A stretch of DNA of 64,000 bases, taken from contig NZ_MIKB01000003.1 in NCBI RefSeq assembly GCF_001730365.1, positions 34,125 to 98,124 on the forward strand. Direction: 5' to 3'. The stretch comes from Enterococcus quebecensis (GTDB taxonomy: Bacteria > Bacillota > Bacilli > Lactobacillales > Enterococcaceae). Shown piece after piece: positions 1 through 9,086 of this stretch. The position numbers and the translations under genes are program-made. Each line of letters starts with the position of its first letter. The first letter of the stretch is position 1. The notes under the pieces were generated by a model. That model had not been told where the DNA came from. It searched no databases and saw only the letters and a list, made by a program, of their open reading frames with translations.

Positions 1-1624
1 CATTACCAACACCAATTTTATCCAAATCACCCTCCATTGAAGCAGTAAAATGAACATCGACAATTTGCGGGAAGAATTCAACTATTAGTGAATTGACAAT
101 TTCACCCAATTCAGTAGGTTCAAATCGTTTATTTGTTAATTTAACATAATAACGTCTTTGTATTGTTTCTAGAGTTGGTGCATAAGTAGATGGACGTCCA
201 ACTCCATTTTCTTCTAACGCCCGAATCAAGGTTGCTTCACTAAATCTAGCTGGCGGTTGTGTGAAATGTTGTTTTGGTTCAATGTCAAGAGCATTGACTT
301 TGTCTCCTTGAACTAGATCAGGTAAGATGTTTTCTTTATCCTCTTTACCATCATCACGACCCTCAACGTATACTTGCATGAATCCTTTGAATTTCACTTT
401 AGCGCCATTGGCAATGAAAACTACGCCGTTTTGCTCTAGAGTTACTTTCATTGTGTCCAAAACAGCTGGTGTCATTTGACTGGCAACTAAACGTGACCAA
501 ATTAATGTGTAAAGTTTTAATTGGTCTTTATCTAAATATTGTTTGATTTCATTTGGTGTACGTAACACACTAGAAGGACGAATAGCTTCATGGGCATCTT
601 GGGCACCCTGAGCATTTTTTACTTTGCGTCCGCCATGAGCTGAAAACTCACTACCGTATGTTTTTTCAATGTATTCGGCTACTTCGCCTTTAGCTGATTC
701 GGCTATTCTAGTCGAGTCTGTACGCATGTATGTGATCAACCCAACAGTACCTTGTTTTCCTAATGGAATTCCTTCATACAGCTGTTGTGCAACCATCATG
801 GTTTTTCGCGTTCTAAAATTTAATTTTCTGGCTGCTTCTTGTTGTAAACTACTTGTTGTAAAAGGTAACGCTGGATTGCGCTTGCGTTCCTTCTTCTCAA
901 CTTTTGTTACATCATATTCTTTGCCTTTAATACGGGTTGTAACTTCTTTTACAGCTTCAGCATTTGGTAATTTTTTCTTCTTGCCATCTAAGCCCCAAAA
1001 ATTAGCTTTAAACTTTTTCTTGCCCTTTTGGAAGTTACCATCAATACTCCAATATTCTTCAGGTATAAATTTACGAATATCGTTTTCACGATCAATAATG
1101 ATTTTTAGAGCTACTGATTGTACTCGTCCAGCACTCAATCCTTTTTTGACTTTACGCCATAGAATCGGGCTAAGCGAATACCCAACTAAGCGATCTAAAA
1201 TGCGACGGGCTTGTTGTGCATCTACTAAGTCTAAATTGATTGTACGTGGTTCTTTAAATGCTGATTTTACAGCTTCTTTAGTGATTTCATTAAATACAAC
1301 ACGGTTTTTATCATTCAAATCCAAGCCAAGAAGAAAAGACAAATGCCAAGCAATCGCCTCTCCCTCTCGATCCGGATCGGCTGCGAGATAAACTTTATCA
1401 GCTTTTTTAGCAGCGGCTTTTAAGCTTTTGATTACATCGCCTTTACCACGGATAGATATATAGTGAGGTTCATAATTATTTTCAATATCAATACCCATTT
1501 TACTTTTTGGTAAATCTCGAATATGCCCAACACTGGCAACAACCTTATAGTTTTTTCCTAAATATTTTTCAATTGTTTTGGCTTTAGCAGGGGATTCTAC
1601 AATAACTAGATATTTATACGCCAT
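1..1624 (-). CDS. topA: DNA topoisomerase I (partial, C-terminus outside window)
   Basis: Type IA topoisomerase that relaxes negatively supercoiled DNA through a 5'-phosphotyrosyl intermediate. The first 541 residues are present; the C-terminal zinc/DNA-binding part lies before base 1. The N-terminal Toprim domain is clear (residues about 3-120, [11 protein letters not shown] near the start and the metal-binding ADPDREGEA). The catalytic tyrosine is about residue 299 in [11 protein letters not shown]. The ATG at 1624 has AAAGGAG upstream. It is the last gene here of a lepB-rbgA-rnhB-dprA-topA series; dprA next to topA is a common Firmicutes order. Family certain; it is not reported as truncated, only cut by the window edge. 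Confidence 0.97.
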   Translation of the reverse strand, partial: MAYKYLVIVESPAKAKTIEKYLGKNYKVVASVGHIRDLPKSKMGIDIENNYEPHYISIRGKGDVIKSLKAAAKKADKVYLAADPDREGEAIAWHLSFLLGLDLNDKNRVVFNEITKEAVKSAFKEPRTINLDLVDAQQARRILDRLVGYSLSPILWRKVKKGLSAGRVQSVALKIIIDRENDIRKFIPEEYWSIDGNFQKGKKKFKANFWGLDGKKKKLPNAEAVKEVTTRIKGKEYDVTKVEKKERKRNPALPFTTSSLQQEAARKLNFRTRKTMMVAQQLYEGIPLGKQGTVGLITYMRTDSTRIAESAKGEVAEYIEKTYGSEFSAHGGRKVKNAQGAQDAHEAIRPSSVLRTPNEIKQYLDKDQLKLYTLIWSRLVASQMTPAVLDTMKVTLEQNGVVFIANGAKVKFKGFMQVYVEGRDDGKEDKENILPDLVQGDKVNALDIEPKQHFTQPPARFSEATLIRALEENGVGRPSTYAPTLETIQRRYYVKLTNKRFEPTELGEIVNSLIVEFFPQIVDVHFTASMEGDLDKIGVGN

Positions 1625-1744
1625 TCAACGTGTGGCTCCTTTCGGTTTTTGTGTTTCTTCTATTATATATATCAAAATGTAGAGAACTCACAAATCGTAC
1701 TTCATCATATCTATTCATTACAGGTTTGTCAAGGATTGATACAG

Positions 1745-2626
1745 TTAAATCGAAAAAAATTGAATTTCTTCTAGGATGTCTTGGGGACAAGTTGTACACT
1801 TGGCGCCCTCTTGGATGAGTCCATGACAACCATCTGACTGAGAATTCAACAAATTACCAGGAACAGCAAAAACTTCTCGACCGTATTCTAAAGCTGCTTG
1901 TGCTGTGATTAGAGAACCGCTTTTCTTTCGGGCTTCGATCACACAAGTGCCTAGGCTCATACCAGCAATAATTCGATTCCTCATAGGAAAATGATATTTT
2001 CGAGGGCCTGTACCATTAGGATATTCACTAATGACTAAATGTTCTTCTTGCATCTTTCGTTGAATATGAGCGGTTTCTTTCGGATAACAAATATCTAGAC
2101 CTGTTCCAATAACACCAATAGTATTGCCTCCGTGCTCCATTGCGACTTGATGACTGATGCTGTCGATTCCTTTAGCTAATCCACTAATAATAGTTAAGTC
2201 GTTACTGATCATTTCTGGAATTAATTGCCGCGCAATATTTATGCCATAGACAGACGCTGATCTTGCTCCAACAAAGGCCAAAGATTTTTTTTCTAGAAGT
2301 TTTAGATTCCCCTTGTAAAATAGCAACACTGGACAATTGTATATTTGTTTTAAGCAATGAGGATAGATTGGATCTAAAATTGTGATAAATGTGTGTGCTG
2401 ACTGATATTTTTTCAGCTGCTCGGAATTGTTTGACCACTGATTCCATGATTCAGAGAATAATTTCTGATAAGTTGTGATTCCAGCTATTTGAATAATTTC
2501 TTCTTTTGAAAAATCTGCACTATTATTATATTTCATCGAAAAATCTAATACTTTCAACATACCTAAATTACCAATGCCGTTGCAAACGGCTAATTTAAAT
2601 AATAAATCTCGTTGTTTTTCTTCCAT
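1745..2626 (-). CDS. dprA: DNA-processing protein DprA
   Basis: Single-stranded-DNA-binding protein that loads RecA on incoming DNA during natural transformation; also called Smf. 293 residues. The Rossmann-like core is visible: VGARSASVYG, ISGLAKGIDS, IGTGLDICYP and PMRNRIIAGMS, then AVPG. I chose the ATG at 2626 because AGAAGG sits about 8 bases upstream; an in-frame start 7 codons earlier would overlap that site. It lies between rnhB and topA on the same strand, with about 120 bases before topA. The gene is full length, so it carries no sign of decay, although transformability cannot be judged from this. Confidence 0.95.
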   Translation of the reverse strand: MEEKQRDLLFKLAVCNGIGNLGMLKVLDFSMKYNNSADFSKEEIIQIAGITTYQKLFSESWNQWSNNSEQLKKYQSAHTFITILDPIYPHCLKQIYNCPVLLFYKGNLKLLEKKSLAFVGARSASVYGINIARQLIPEMISNDLTIISGLAKGIDSISHQVAMEHGGNTIGVIGTGLDICYPKETAHIQRKMQEEHLVISEYPNGTGPRKYHFPMRNRIIAGMSLGTCVIEARKKSGSLITAQAALEYGREVFAVPGNLLNSQSDGCHGLIQEGAKCTTCPQDILEEIQFFSI

Positions 2627-2693
2627 AAAAAAACCTTCTTTCGCCAATACTTGTTATATTAAGTATTCGCAAAAAAAGGGATTTTTTATTTTT

Positions 2694-3461
2694 TTAACAC
2701 ATATCTTTGATCGGAGCGAATGTCTTTCTGTGAATCGTACATATTCCTTGTTTTTCTAAACCTAGTAAATGTTCTTTTGTCCCATAACCGGCATTGTTTT
2801 CAAATCCGTATCCTGGAAACATTCTGGCATAGTCTTCCATTAAGCGATCACGAATGACTTTGGCTACAATACTTGCTGCTGCAATGGATACAGAGCGAGC
2901 ATCTCCTTTAATGAGATTTTCTTGAGGAATTTTGACGTCCAATTTCATTGCATCGATCAATAAATAATCAGGAATGAAACAAAGATCTTCAAGTGCTATT
3001 CCCATTGCTAATTTTGATGCTTGATAAATGTTTATTTCATCGATCTTATTGTGGTCGACCATTCCAATACCGATAGAAATTGCTTGGTTTTGGATTTCAT
3101 TATAAAGTTCATCTCTTTTTTTCGCAGATAACTTTTTAGAATCATTTATTCCAAGAAGTTGGAATTTTTCGGGTAAAATAACTGCAGCAGCGACAACAGG
3201 ACCTGCTAAAGGACCGCGCCCTACCTCATCGATACCGACAATCAAACGATGTCCTTTAGCCCGTGCATTATTTTCAAACAGTTGCATTTCTTCAAGTAAT
3301 GCTAACTCTTTTTCGTGGCGTTGTATTCTTCTTTCCCATTGTGCAAGAGCCTGCTGAACGCCACTACGTTCATCTTTTTTCCATTGATAGATTCTTTTAT
3401 CACTTCTTGTATTAATGGTTGCTAAATCAGCTTTAATTTGTTGAATTGACTCAGTTTTCAT
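2694..3461 (-). CDS. rnhB: Ribonuclease HII
   Basis: Cleaves RNA in RNA:DNA hybrids and removes single ribonucleotides from DNA. 255 residues, the usual length for the Gram-positive form, with an N-terminal basic, helical extension of about 70 residues before the catalytic core. Active-site Asp-Glu is in GIDEVGRGPLAGP (D78, E79); further conserved parts are NDSKKLSAKKR and the Asp of LLIDAMKL. The start overlaps the end of rbgA by 11 bases, so the two are translationally coupled. This rbgA-rnhB pairing is typical for Firmicutes. Confidence 0.96.
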   Translation of the reverse strand: MKTESIQQIKADLATINTRSDKRIYQWKKDERSGVQQALAQWERRIQRHEKELALLEEMQLFENNARAKGHRLIVGIDEVGRGPLAGPVVAAAVILPEKFQLLGINDSKKLSAKKRDELYNEIQNQAISIGIGMVDHNKIDEINIYQASKLAMGIALEDLCFIPDYLLIDAMKLDVKIPQENLIKGDARSVSIAAASIVAKVIRDRLMEDYARMFPGYGFENNAGYGTKEHLLGLEKQGICTIHRKTFAPIKDMC

Positions 3462-4314
3462 CTTTTATGACTCCTAATTCTTCCCAACGATCTAATGTGT
3501 ATGGCCCTAATTTGCTGCTACGTATTTCTTGAATGATCATTTCACTGGCTCGATCATAATCATCTCGATAACCACGTTTTTGACTGATCAACATCAAAAG
3601 TTCAGCTGCGGGTAAAAAAGTTTCTTCTTCTGTTAAATGATAGCGTTCAACCAGACGCTCAGGATAGAAACGAGAAAAGAACGACAATCCGTAAATTGCT
3701 AAATCGTCCAAATGAAGAAGTTGATCTTTGATTGCTCCTGTCAAAGCTAACTTCTTACCAATTTCTTGATCCTCAAACTTAGGCCACAGGATTCCTGGTG
3801 TGTCCAACAACTCTAAGTCAGTACCGGAACGCAACCATTGTTGACCTTTGGTTACTCCGGGTTTATTACCTGTTTGAGCAATTTTTTTTCCTACTAGACG
3901 GTTCATTAACGTTGATTTTCCTACGTTTGGAATACCGATACACATTGCACGGATGGGACGTGGTTTCAATCCCTTTGAGCGCTCTCGTTCAAGTTTTTCT
4001 TTCAACGCTTTTTTTGCTTCGGGAACAATTTTATTGACACCTTTATTCTGTTGGGCGTTAATCACTAAAGTATGATAGCCTTTTTCTCGAAAATATAGCT
4101 GCCACTTCTGGTTCTGTTCTTTATCAGCTAAGTCTCCTTTGTTCAGTAAAACTAAACGTGGTTTTTGTTGAACAATTTGATCCATCATTGGGTTTCTAGA
4201 TGAAAGGGGCAATCTAGCATCAACTAACTCAAAAACAATATCGACGTATTTTATTTTTTCAGATACTTCTCTTCTGGCTTTTGCCATGTGTCCTGGAAAC
4301 CATTGTATTGTCAT
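3451..4314 (-). CDS. rbgA: Ribosome biogenesis GTPase RbgA (YlqF)
   Basis: Circularly permuted GTPase needed for late assembly of the 50S ribosomal subunit. 287 residues. The permuted motif order is visible: G4 (NKGD) comes first at about residue 58, then the P-loop GIPNVGKST, then G3 (DTPG). The N-terminal WFPGHMAKA is a hallmark of the family. AGGTGATAAG precedes the ATG. It lies 8 bases after lepB and overlaps rnhB, so lepB-rbgA-rnhB looks like one transcription unit. Confidence 0.96.
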   Translation of the reverse strand: MTIQWFPGHMAKARREVSEKIKYVDIVFELVDARLPLSSRNPMMDQIVQQKPRLVLLNKGDLADKEQNQKWQLYFREKGYHTLVINAQQNKGVNKIVPEAKKALKEKLERERSKGLKPRPIRAMCIGIPNVGKSTLMNRLVGKKIAQTGNKPGVTKGQQWLRSGTDLELLDTPGILWPKFEDQEIGKKLALTGAIKDQLLHLDDLAIYGLSFFSRFYPERLVERYHLTEEETFLPAAELLMLISQKRGYRDDYDRASEMIIQEIRSSKLGPYTLDRWEELGVIKDEN

Positions 4315-4322
4315 CTTATCAC

Positions 4323-4877
4323 CTATCTTGGTATAAATTTCATATGTTTTATTGGGTAGTACACAAATTGTGCTTTTCCTATAATATATTTGCTTTCAAC
4401 AGCACCAAAAGACCGGCTGTCTTTGGACATTCGCCGATTGTCTCCTAAAACAAAATAACTATTTTTTGGTAAAATATTTTCTGTAGTAAGATCACTTAAA
4501 TTAAAATTTGTTGTATAAGGAGCTGTTTCATGATCTTTTTTTATATTTTTTTCTAAAAAAGGTTCTTCAATTGGTTTCCCATTTATATAAAGCTGATCCT
4601 TTTCGTACCTAACAGCATCTCCTGGTAATCCAATCACTCTTTTAATGTAGATTGCCCCGTTTGGTAGTTTGAATACAACTACATCAAATCGTTTGATGGA
4701 TGAGAATTTCTCCATTACAATCATGTCACCTTGACTAAGTGTTTTCTCCATAGAATTGCCATCCACAGGTACAGGAATCAGAATAAAACCCCTTAGTATA
4801 AATAACAACACTAAAGAAGGAACGAGTAATTTCATGAAAAAAATAAAATACCCAATATATGATTTTTGCTTTTCCAC
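4323..4877 (-). CDS. lepB: Signal peptidase I
   Basis: Membrane-bound serine/lysine protease that removes signal peptides from secreted proteins. 184 residues with a single N-terminal membrane helix (about 12-35). The catalytic serine is S42 in DGNSMEKTL and the general-base lysine is K79 in YIKRVIGLPGD; the later box GDNRRMSKDSR is also present. The start is GTG with GGGAGAG upstream. Short spacing to rbgA suggests co-transcription. Enterococci usually have more than one type I signal peptidase, so the exact paralogue is not assigned. Confidence 0.95.
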   Translation of the reverse strand: MEKQKSYIGYFIFFMKLLVPSLVLLFILRGFILIPVPVDGNSMEKTLSQGDMIVMEKFSSIKRFDVVVFKLPNGAIYIKRVIGLPGDAVRYEKDQLYINGKPIEEPFLEKNIKKDHETAPYTTNFNLSDLTTENILPKNSYFVLGDNRRMSKDSRSFGAVESKYIIGKAQFVYYPIKHMKFIPR

Positions 4878-4978
4878 TCTTTTCTCTCCCTTTCTTTCGT
4901 TGATTCTATTATAAAGGAAAAATACTAGAAAAAGCGACTAATTTAAAGGAAAATTTCAAGCAATTAAATAATAAATGA

Positions 4979-5039
4979 GAAATAGGTATGAAAAATGCTT
5001 TTTTCAACTTCGAATGAGCAGTTTTTCACGCCTATTTTT
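4979..5039 (-). terminator. Terminator-like hairpin after ctpA
   Basis: Reading the minus strand, AAATAGG..GAAAAA..GC pairs with GC..TTTTTC..CCTATTT across about 60 bases, just after the ctpA stop. The 3' side is U-rich but has no clean run of U, so it is a probable rather than a certain intrinsic terminator. Confidence 0.6.
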
Positions 5040-5041
5040 CT

Positions 5042-6478
5042 TTAATTTCCTTTTTGAAGTTCCTTAATGCCTGTATCATATGCTTGATCGTTTTCTTTGA
5101 TCTTTTTAGAAACAGATAATTCAATTTGAGCAGCAGTTTCATTGTCTACTTCGCCAGTGCTTGGAAGGTTGTTGGCCGATTGTATAGCGCTGACAGCTGC
5201 TTTAGTTTGTTCAGAATAGTCACTGTTATTTGCATTAACATCGTAGTCTAGTGCTTTTAACAGAGCGTTGATATTTTTAACTACAGATGAAGAATCACCT
5301 ATTTTTAAGGTTTTATCTCTAGAAATAGGCGTTAAATAAGCGTAGTCAGGATAATCCGCTTTAATAGTTGGTTCTAAGCCTTTTTCGTGTATCCATTCAC
5401 CTTTTGGTGTTAACCATTTTAGAACAGTTAACTTAATCTCACTTTTGCCATTTAGATTTTTAACTGTTTGGACAGTTCCTTTACCGAATGTTTTTGTTCC
5501 GATAATTTTTTTATTTCCAGATTCTTTTAAAGCCGCTGCGAAAATTTCAGAAGCACTAGCGCTCCCTTCGTCAACAAGAACTACTGTAGGTTCTGTAACT
5601 TTAAACCCACCATCTAATTGGCTGGAAGCAACATCTTCGCTTGTATTCCCATTTTTATCTTCAAATTTGATGATTGTTTTTCCATCTTTAAGAAACATGC
5701 TAGCCATTTTTTCTACTTGATCTAGTAACCCACCTGGATTTTGACGTAGATCAATCACAAAAGAAAGAGCTCCTTCTTTTCTCAATTTTTTGATTGTTTC
5801 TTGGAGTTCTTTATAGGTATTTTCTCCAAATGAAGTAATTTTGATTGAACCGATTGAGCGGTCAGTTTTATCCAATTCTCCTTTTACTGTTTCGATCGGA
5901 ATCGTATCTCGAGTGAGTTTTAACTCAAATGTTTCCTGACCTCTTTTAACTGTTAAACGGACTTCTGTCCCTTTTTTCCCACGGATTTTACTAACTACTT
6001 CTGCAAGAGTTTTCCCTTTTGTTTCTTCATTATCAACTTTTAAAATTGTGTCATTGGCTTTCATTCCTGCTTTTGCAGCTGGCGAGCCTTCAATGGGTGC
6101 TTGAGCAACAGTAGGAAGATCATCTGTCATTGTCATCGTTGCACCAATCCCTTCAAAACTACCTGCAAGGCTTTGATCCAATTCGTCAGCCTCAGGTTCA
6201 TTCAAGTAAGTGGAATAGGGATCATCCAAAGCTTCCGTCATTCCTTTTAAGGCACCGTCAACAAGTTTTTTTTCATCAACTTTCCCTACATAGTTACTGA
6301 CGATTTCGTTATATAGATTGTCTACTTTTTTTAAGTCGCTACTTTGAGTGGGGCTTTGGGCCAGTTGTTTTTTGTATTGGTAATCAAAATAAATATAGGA
6401 GCTACCGCCAGCTAAAAAAGCAACACAGGCGATAGAAATAATGTATTCATGAAAGGGTACTTGTCGTTTATGTTTCAT
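5042..6478 (-). CDS. ctpA: C-terminal processing protease (S41 family), PDZ and peptidoglycan-binding domains
   Basis: Membrane-anchored carboxyl-terminal serine protease acting outside the membrane. 478 residues from the ATG at 6478 (GAAAGAG upstream); a longer in-frame start at 6529 would lie in the preceding terminator and has no ribosome site. Layout: one membrane helix at about 12-32, a PDZ domain near 95-180, the S41 catalytic domain with Ser in GSASASEIF and Lys in GTKTFGKGTVQ, and a C-terminal peptidoglycan-binding (PGB1-like) domain from about 395. It follows yozE but is separated from it by a terminator. Substrates are not deducible. Confidence 0.94.
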   Translation of the reverse strand: MKHKRQVPFHEYIISIACVAFLAGGSSYIYFDYQYKKQLAQSPTQSSDLKKVDNLYNEIVSNYVGKVDEKKLVDGALKGMTEALDDPYSTYLNEPEADELDQSLAGSFEGIGATMTMTDDLPTVAQAPIEGSPAAKAGMKANDTILKVDNEETKGKTLAEVVSKIRGKKGTEVRLTVKRGQETFELKLTRDTIPIETVKGELDKTDRSIGSIKITSFGENTYKELQETIKKLRKEGALSFVIDLRQNPGGLLDQVEKMASMFLKDGKTIIKFEDKNGNTSEDVASSQLDGGFKVTEPTVVLVDEGSASASEIFAAALKESGNKKIIGTKTFGKGTVQTVKNLNGKSEIKLTVLKWLTPKGEWIHEKGLEPTIKADYPDYAYLTPISRDKTLKIGDSSSVVKNINALLKALDYDVNANNSDYSEQTKAAVSAIQSANNLPSTGEVDNETAAQIELSVSKKIKENDQAYDTGIKELQKGN

Positions 6479-6531
6479 AAAGTCATCTCTTTCTGTAAAT
6501 TTCTCTTTGCATATTTCCCAGTTTAACATGA

Positions 6532-6575
6532 AAAAAAAGGAAGGAAAAGCTTTCTTTTGCTCTTCCTTCCTTTTT
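6532..6575 (-). terminator. Intrinsic terminator after yozE
   Basis: On the minus strand GGAAGG..AGC pairs with GCT..CCTTCC, followed by eight T. It overlaps the yozE stop codon region and lies before ctpA, so it separates the yozE operon from ctpA. Confidence 0.85.
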
Positions 6576-6793
6576 TATTTATTATTTTCTACGTATTTTT
6601 CCCATAACTCATCAAAAATGTACATATTCTCCAAATAATCTGTATTCATTTCTAAATAGGTTGACAGTTCATGGTAATCTTCTGACTGCTTTGGAAATTG
6701 AATATCTTTTGCTGCATCATTTGCAAATTGACTTTCTTTTGTTTTTTTAGGTGCTCTCAATGTCATTAAATAGTGATAAAAACTTCTTCTCAT
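6575..6793 (-). CDS. YozE family protein (UPF0346, SAM-like fold)
   Basis: Small conserved Firmicutes protein of unknown function, 72 residues, matching the YozE/UPF0346 family: RRSFYHYLMTLR at the N-terminus, then FANDAAKDIQFPK and the Tyr/Leu-rich helix near residues 40-60. The fold is SAM-domain-like in solved members. The start lies 4 bases after the msrA stop, with GGTGAATGG before it, so it is coupled to msrA. This msrA-yozE order is widely conserved. Confidence 0.9.
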   Translation of the reverse strand: MRRSFYHYLMTLRAPKKTKESQFANDAAKDIQFPKQSEDYHELSTYLEMNTDYLENMYIFDELWEKYVENNK

Positions 6794-6797
6794 CCAT

Positions 6798-7307
6798 TCA
6801 CCAATTTTCTTTTATAAAATTTGCTCGATTTGTATGTGACTCTTTATATCGTTCAGGATCTTTTTTGTAAAAATCTTGATGGTAGTCTTCTGCTTCATAA
6901 AACGTAGCTGCGGGTTCTATAGTTGTAACGATAGGTTCTGTAAAACGACCACTTTTTTGTAAAGCTTCTCGGCTTTTTTCAGCTGTTCTTTTTTGTTCCT
7001 CGCTTGTATAGAAGATTACTGGACGATAATTATCTCCACGATCCTCAAATTGCCCTAAGGCATCTGTAGGGTCTGTTTGTTGCCAATAGATCTCTACTAA
7101 TTTTTCATAAGGCATTAGAGTCGGGTCAAATTCGATTTTAACAGCTTCTGTATGTCCAGTCGTATGGCTTAAAACTTGTTCATAAGTAGGATTTGGAACG
7201 TGTCCTCCGGTGTATCCTGACGTTACTGAAACAATACCAGGTTGTGTATCAAACGGCTGGATCATGCACCAAAAACAACCGCCGGCAAAAATTGCTATTT
7301 CACTCAA
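6798..7307 (-). CDS. msrA: Peptide-methionine (S)-S-oxide reductase
   Basis: Repairs oxidised methionine (the S-epimer of the sulfoxide) using a thioredoxin-type reductant. 169 residues, no fused MsrB domain. The catalytic cysteine is C11 in GGCFWCM; later conserved parts are [20 protein letters not shown] and YYHQDF-like EDYHQDFY. The start overlaps the end of the upstream ypmS-like gene by 4 bases. Probably transcribed with ypmR, ypmS and yozE. Confidence 0.96.
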   Translation of the reverse strand: MSEIAIFAGGCFWCMIQPFDTQPGIVSVTSGYTGGHVPNPTYEQVLSHTTGHTEAVKIEFDPTLMPYEKLVEIYWQQTDPTDALGQFEDRGDNYRPVIFYTSEEQKRTAEKSREALQKSGRFTEPIVTTIEPAATFYEAEDYHQDFYKKDPERYKESHTNRANFIKENW

Positions 7308-7990
7308 TTAGACCCCTCCTTTTTATCTGTACTGTCTTTCGGTAAGTAAATATTCATACGGATATCATCATCAACTAAATTTATTTTTTCAGCACGTATG
7401 AATAATCCATTTTGCATTCTAAATTGATCTAGTCGTAGTAAAACTGTGCTATCATCGGGATTCACTTCTACCCAACTAGGCAGTTTATAATCTCTTTGAA
7501 CAAACTTTAAGATTTCTTTTATTGGAAGCCCTAAAGTTCCTACAGATAAACTTTTTGCTTTCAATTGAACATTTCCGTTGTCCATTACGTAAGGATCAAA
7601 ATAAAGATAAAATTGGATTGGATGTCCAAGAACTTCAAAAGTACCATTCAACATCGCTTCATTTTCTAAATAAAATTTATACGTGATCTCAGATCCTTTT
7701 TGAAAATCTTCAAGATAAAAATCAATCAAAGCATTTACTTGTTTTTTATTTGATTGAATCGCAATGACTGGGGTTCCTTCTTTTTCTACTAATTCAGGGA
7801 TAGGTTTGTAGTTTGGTTCCCGAACTTGAGTCACTCTTATAAAAACAAATACAATGCTTCCAATCAAAAATCCAATCAAGACAAGAAAAGCAACTTTCCA
7901 ATGGTTTATTGATTTTTTCACTTCGGGCGTTTTTTTTCTCCGTCTATTTGTTTTTTTTACTTCTTTTTTTTCTTCTGATTCATTCATCAT
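7304..7990 (-). CDS. YpmS family membrane-anchored protein (DUF2140)
   Basis: 228-residue protein with a very basic cytoplasmic N-terminus (poly Lys/Arg, residues 6-27), one membrane helix at about 31-52 and an outer domain of the DUF2140/YpmS type. Function is not known. It overlaps ypmR (4 bases) and msrA (4 bases), so the order ypmR-ypmS-msrA-yozE of Bacillus is kept. Function may concern the cell surface or lipids given the esterase neighbour; that is inference only. Confidence 0.85.
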   Translation of the reverse strand: MMNESEEKKEVKKTNRRRKKTPEVKKSINHWKVAFLVLIGFLIGSIVFVFIRVTQVREPNYKPIPELVEKEGTPVIAIQSNKKQVNALIDFYLEDFQKGSEITYKFYLENEAMLNGTFEVLGHPIQFYLYFDPYVMDNGNVQLKAKSLSVGTLGLPIKEILKFVQRDYKLPSWVEVNPDDSTVLLRLDQFRMQNGLFIRAEKINLVDDDIRMNIYLPKDSTDKKEGSN

Positions 7991-8886
7991 AGGTCTCGCT
8001 CACTTCCTTTATTTAGCCATTTTTCTTTAGTTTTTACCATCTTGTCACGTACTGTGCTTGCCATGATTTGATAGCCTAGATTATTTGGGTGAAAACGATC
8101 TTCTTCATACAACGCATTATTTTTGATGTCATGGTCTTCACTGGATGTTGTACTGATGTTTTCATTACTTACAATTCCAACTTGGTCTCCAACTCCTTTA
8201 TAGAGTAAGTCATTAATTGGAATGAAATAGGCATTTTTTTCAGCTTTTACTATTTCTTGTGTTCCATTATTCCAATTGTCCACGATTTCTTGCATTTCTG
8301 TAATGTCAGGGAAATATAGATAAAATGGATTATAGATGCCTAGAACATAGATTGGTGCATCAGTATTATATTCGCGAATTTCCGTAAGTAGTTTTTCGAC
8401 TTCTTTTTGATAGTTTCTCAAAGGTTTGTTAAATGAATCTTTTGTTAAACGGAACACATCCCCCTTGATTACTTTCATCAAATCATTACCACCTACCGTT
8501 AAAGTGATGATATCCGCTGACGCGAACCCTTCTTGAATCTCTGAATTTTTTTTGATCCGTTTAAGAATCTGGTCACTACGATCACCATTTTTCCCAAAAT
8601 TATCGGTTTGAACACCATTTAAATGGTATTCTTCTTGTAAATCCTTAGCAACTAATGGAACAAAGCCGCCTGAACTAGTTGAATCACCAATCCCTTCGGT
8701 TAATGAGTCGCCGATTGCAACATAATGTATTACTTCTTTGGTTTCTTTTTTTACTGCTTGTTTTGTTACGATACCTAAGATTGGTTTAGCCTTGGGAACA
8801 GCTACTATCAACAGCGAAAAAGTACCAATAATCATCAGAAAAAAAAGCACAAAACTTGACCAATTTTTTTGTAAAAATAATTTCAT
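7987..8886 (-). CDS. SGNH/GDSL-type esterase, YpmR-like
   Basis: 299-residue exported or membrane-anchored hydrolase: N-terminal hydrophobic helix at about 10-31, then the GDSL block (AIGDSLTEGIGDS, Ser about 61), the Gly block, the Asn block (TVGGNDLMK) and the C-terminal Asp-x-x-His (DRFHPNNLGY). These are the four SGNH signatures, so the enzyme is probably active as an esterase or lipase; the substrate is unknown. AAGGAAGGG lies upstream. A perfect inverted repeat (8901-8930) stands directly before this ribosome site. First gene of the ypmR-ypmS-msrA-yozE unit. Confidence 0.9.
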   Translation of the reverse strand: MKLFLQKNWSSFVLFFLMIIGTFSLLIVAVPKAKPILGIVTKQAVKKETKEVIHYVAIGDSLTEGIGDSTSSGGFVPLVAKDLQEEYHLNGVQTDNFGKNGDRSDQILKRIKKNSEIQEGFASADIITLTVGGNDLMKVIKGDVFRLTKDSFNKPLRNYQKEVEKLLTEIREYNTDAPIYVLGIYNPFYLYFPDITEMQEIVDNWNNGTQEIVKAEKNAYFIPINDLLYKGVGDQVGIVSNENISTTSSEDHDIKNNALYEEDRFHPNNLGYQIMASTVRDKMVKTKEKWLNKGSERDL

Positions 8887-8900
8887 TGTATCCCTTCCTT

Positions 8901-8930
8901 TACTGTAAATCGCTTCAATAATTTACAGTA
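8901..8930 (-). promoter_or_regulatory. Perfect inverted repeat before the ypmR-ypmS-msrA-yozE unit
   Basis: TACTGTAAAT and ATTTACAGTA form 10-base perfect arms around a 10-base spacer, ending right before the AAGGAAGGG ribosome site. A related TACAGTAAAAT lies about 85 bases further upstream. It could be an operator for a dimeric repressor or a 5'UTR hairpin; I do not recognise the regulator. Confidence 0.5.
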
Positions 8931-9052
8931 CAAAGTCTCTTAATGAGTCTTTGTTTTTCTATTTACTTAGATTTTAAACCCCTGATCATTAAAATTATCT
9001 CTATTTTAAGTGTATTTGTACAGTAAAATTTGCAAAAAAAATAATTTTTTAT

Positions 9053-9079
9053 AAAAAAAAGCAGATCAGTTTGATCTGC
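9053..9079 (-). terminator. Intrinsic terminator after degV
   Basis: GCAGATCA and TGATCTGC form an 8-base stem with a 3-base loop, followed on the minus strand by eight T. Confidence 0.9.
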
Positions 9080-9086
9080 TCAAAAC

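Noticed and set aside
669..1391. Open frame of 240 codons on the plus strand
   Set aside because: It lies entirely opposite topA, has no homology I can see and no ribosome site; antisense to a strongly coding gene.
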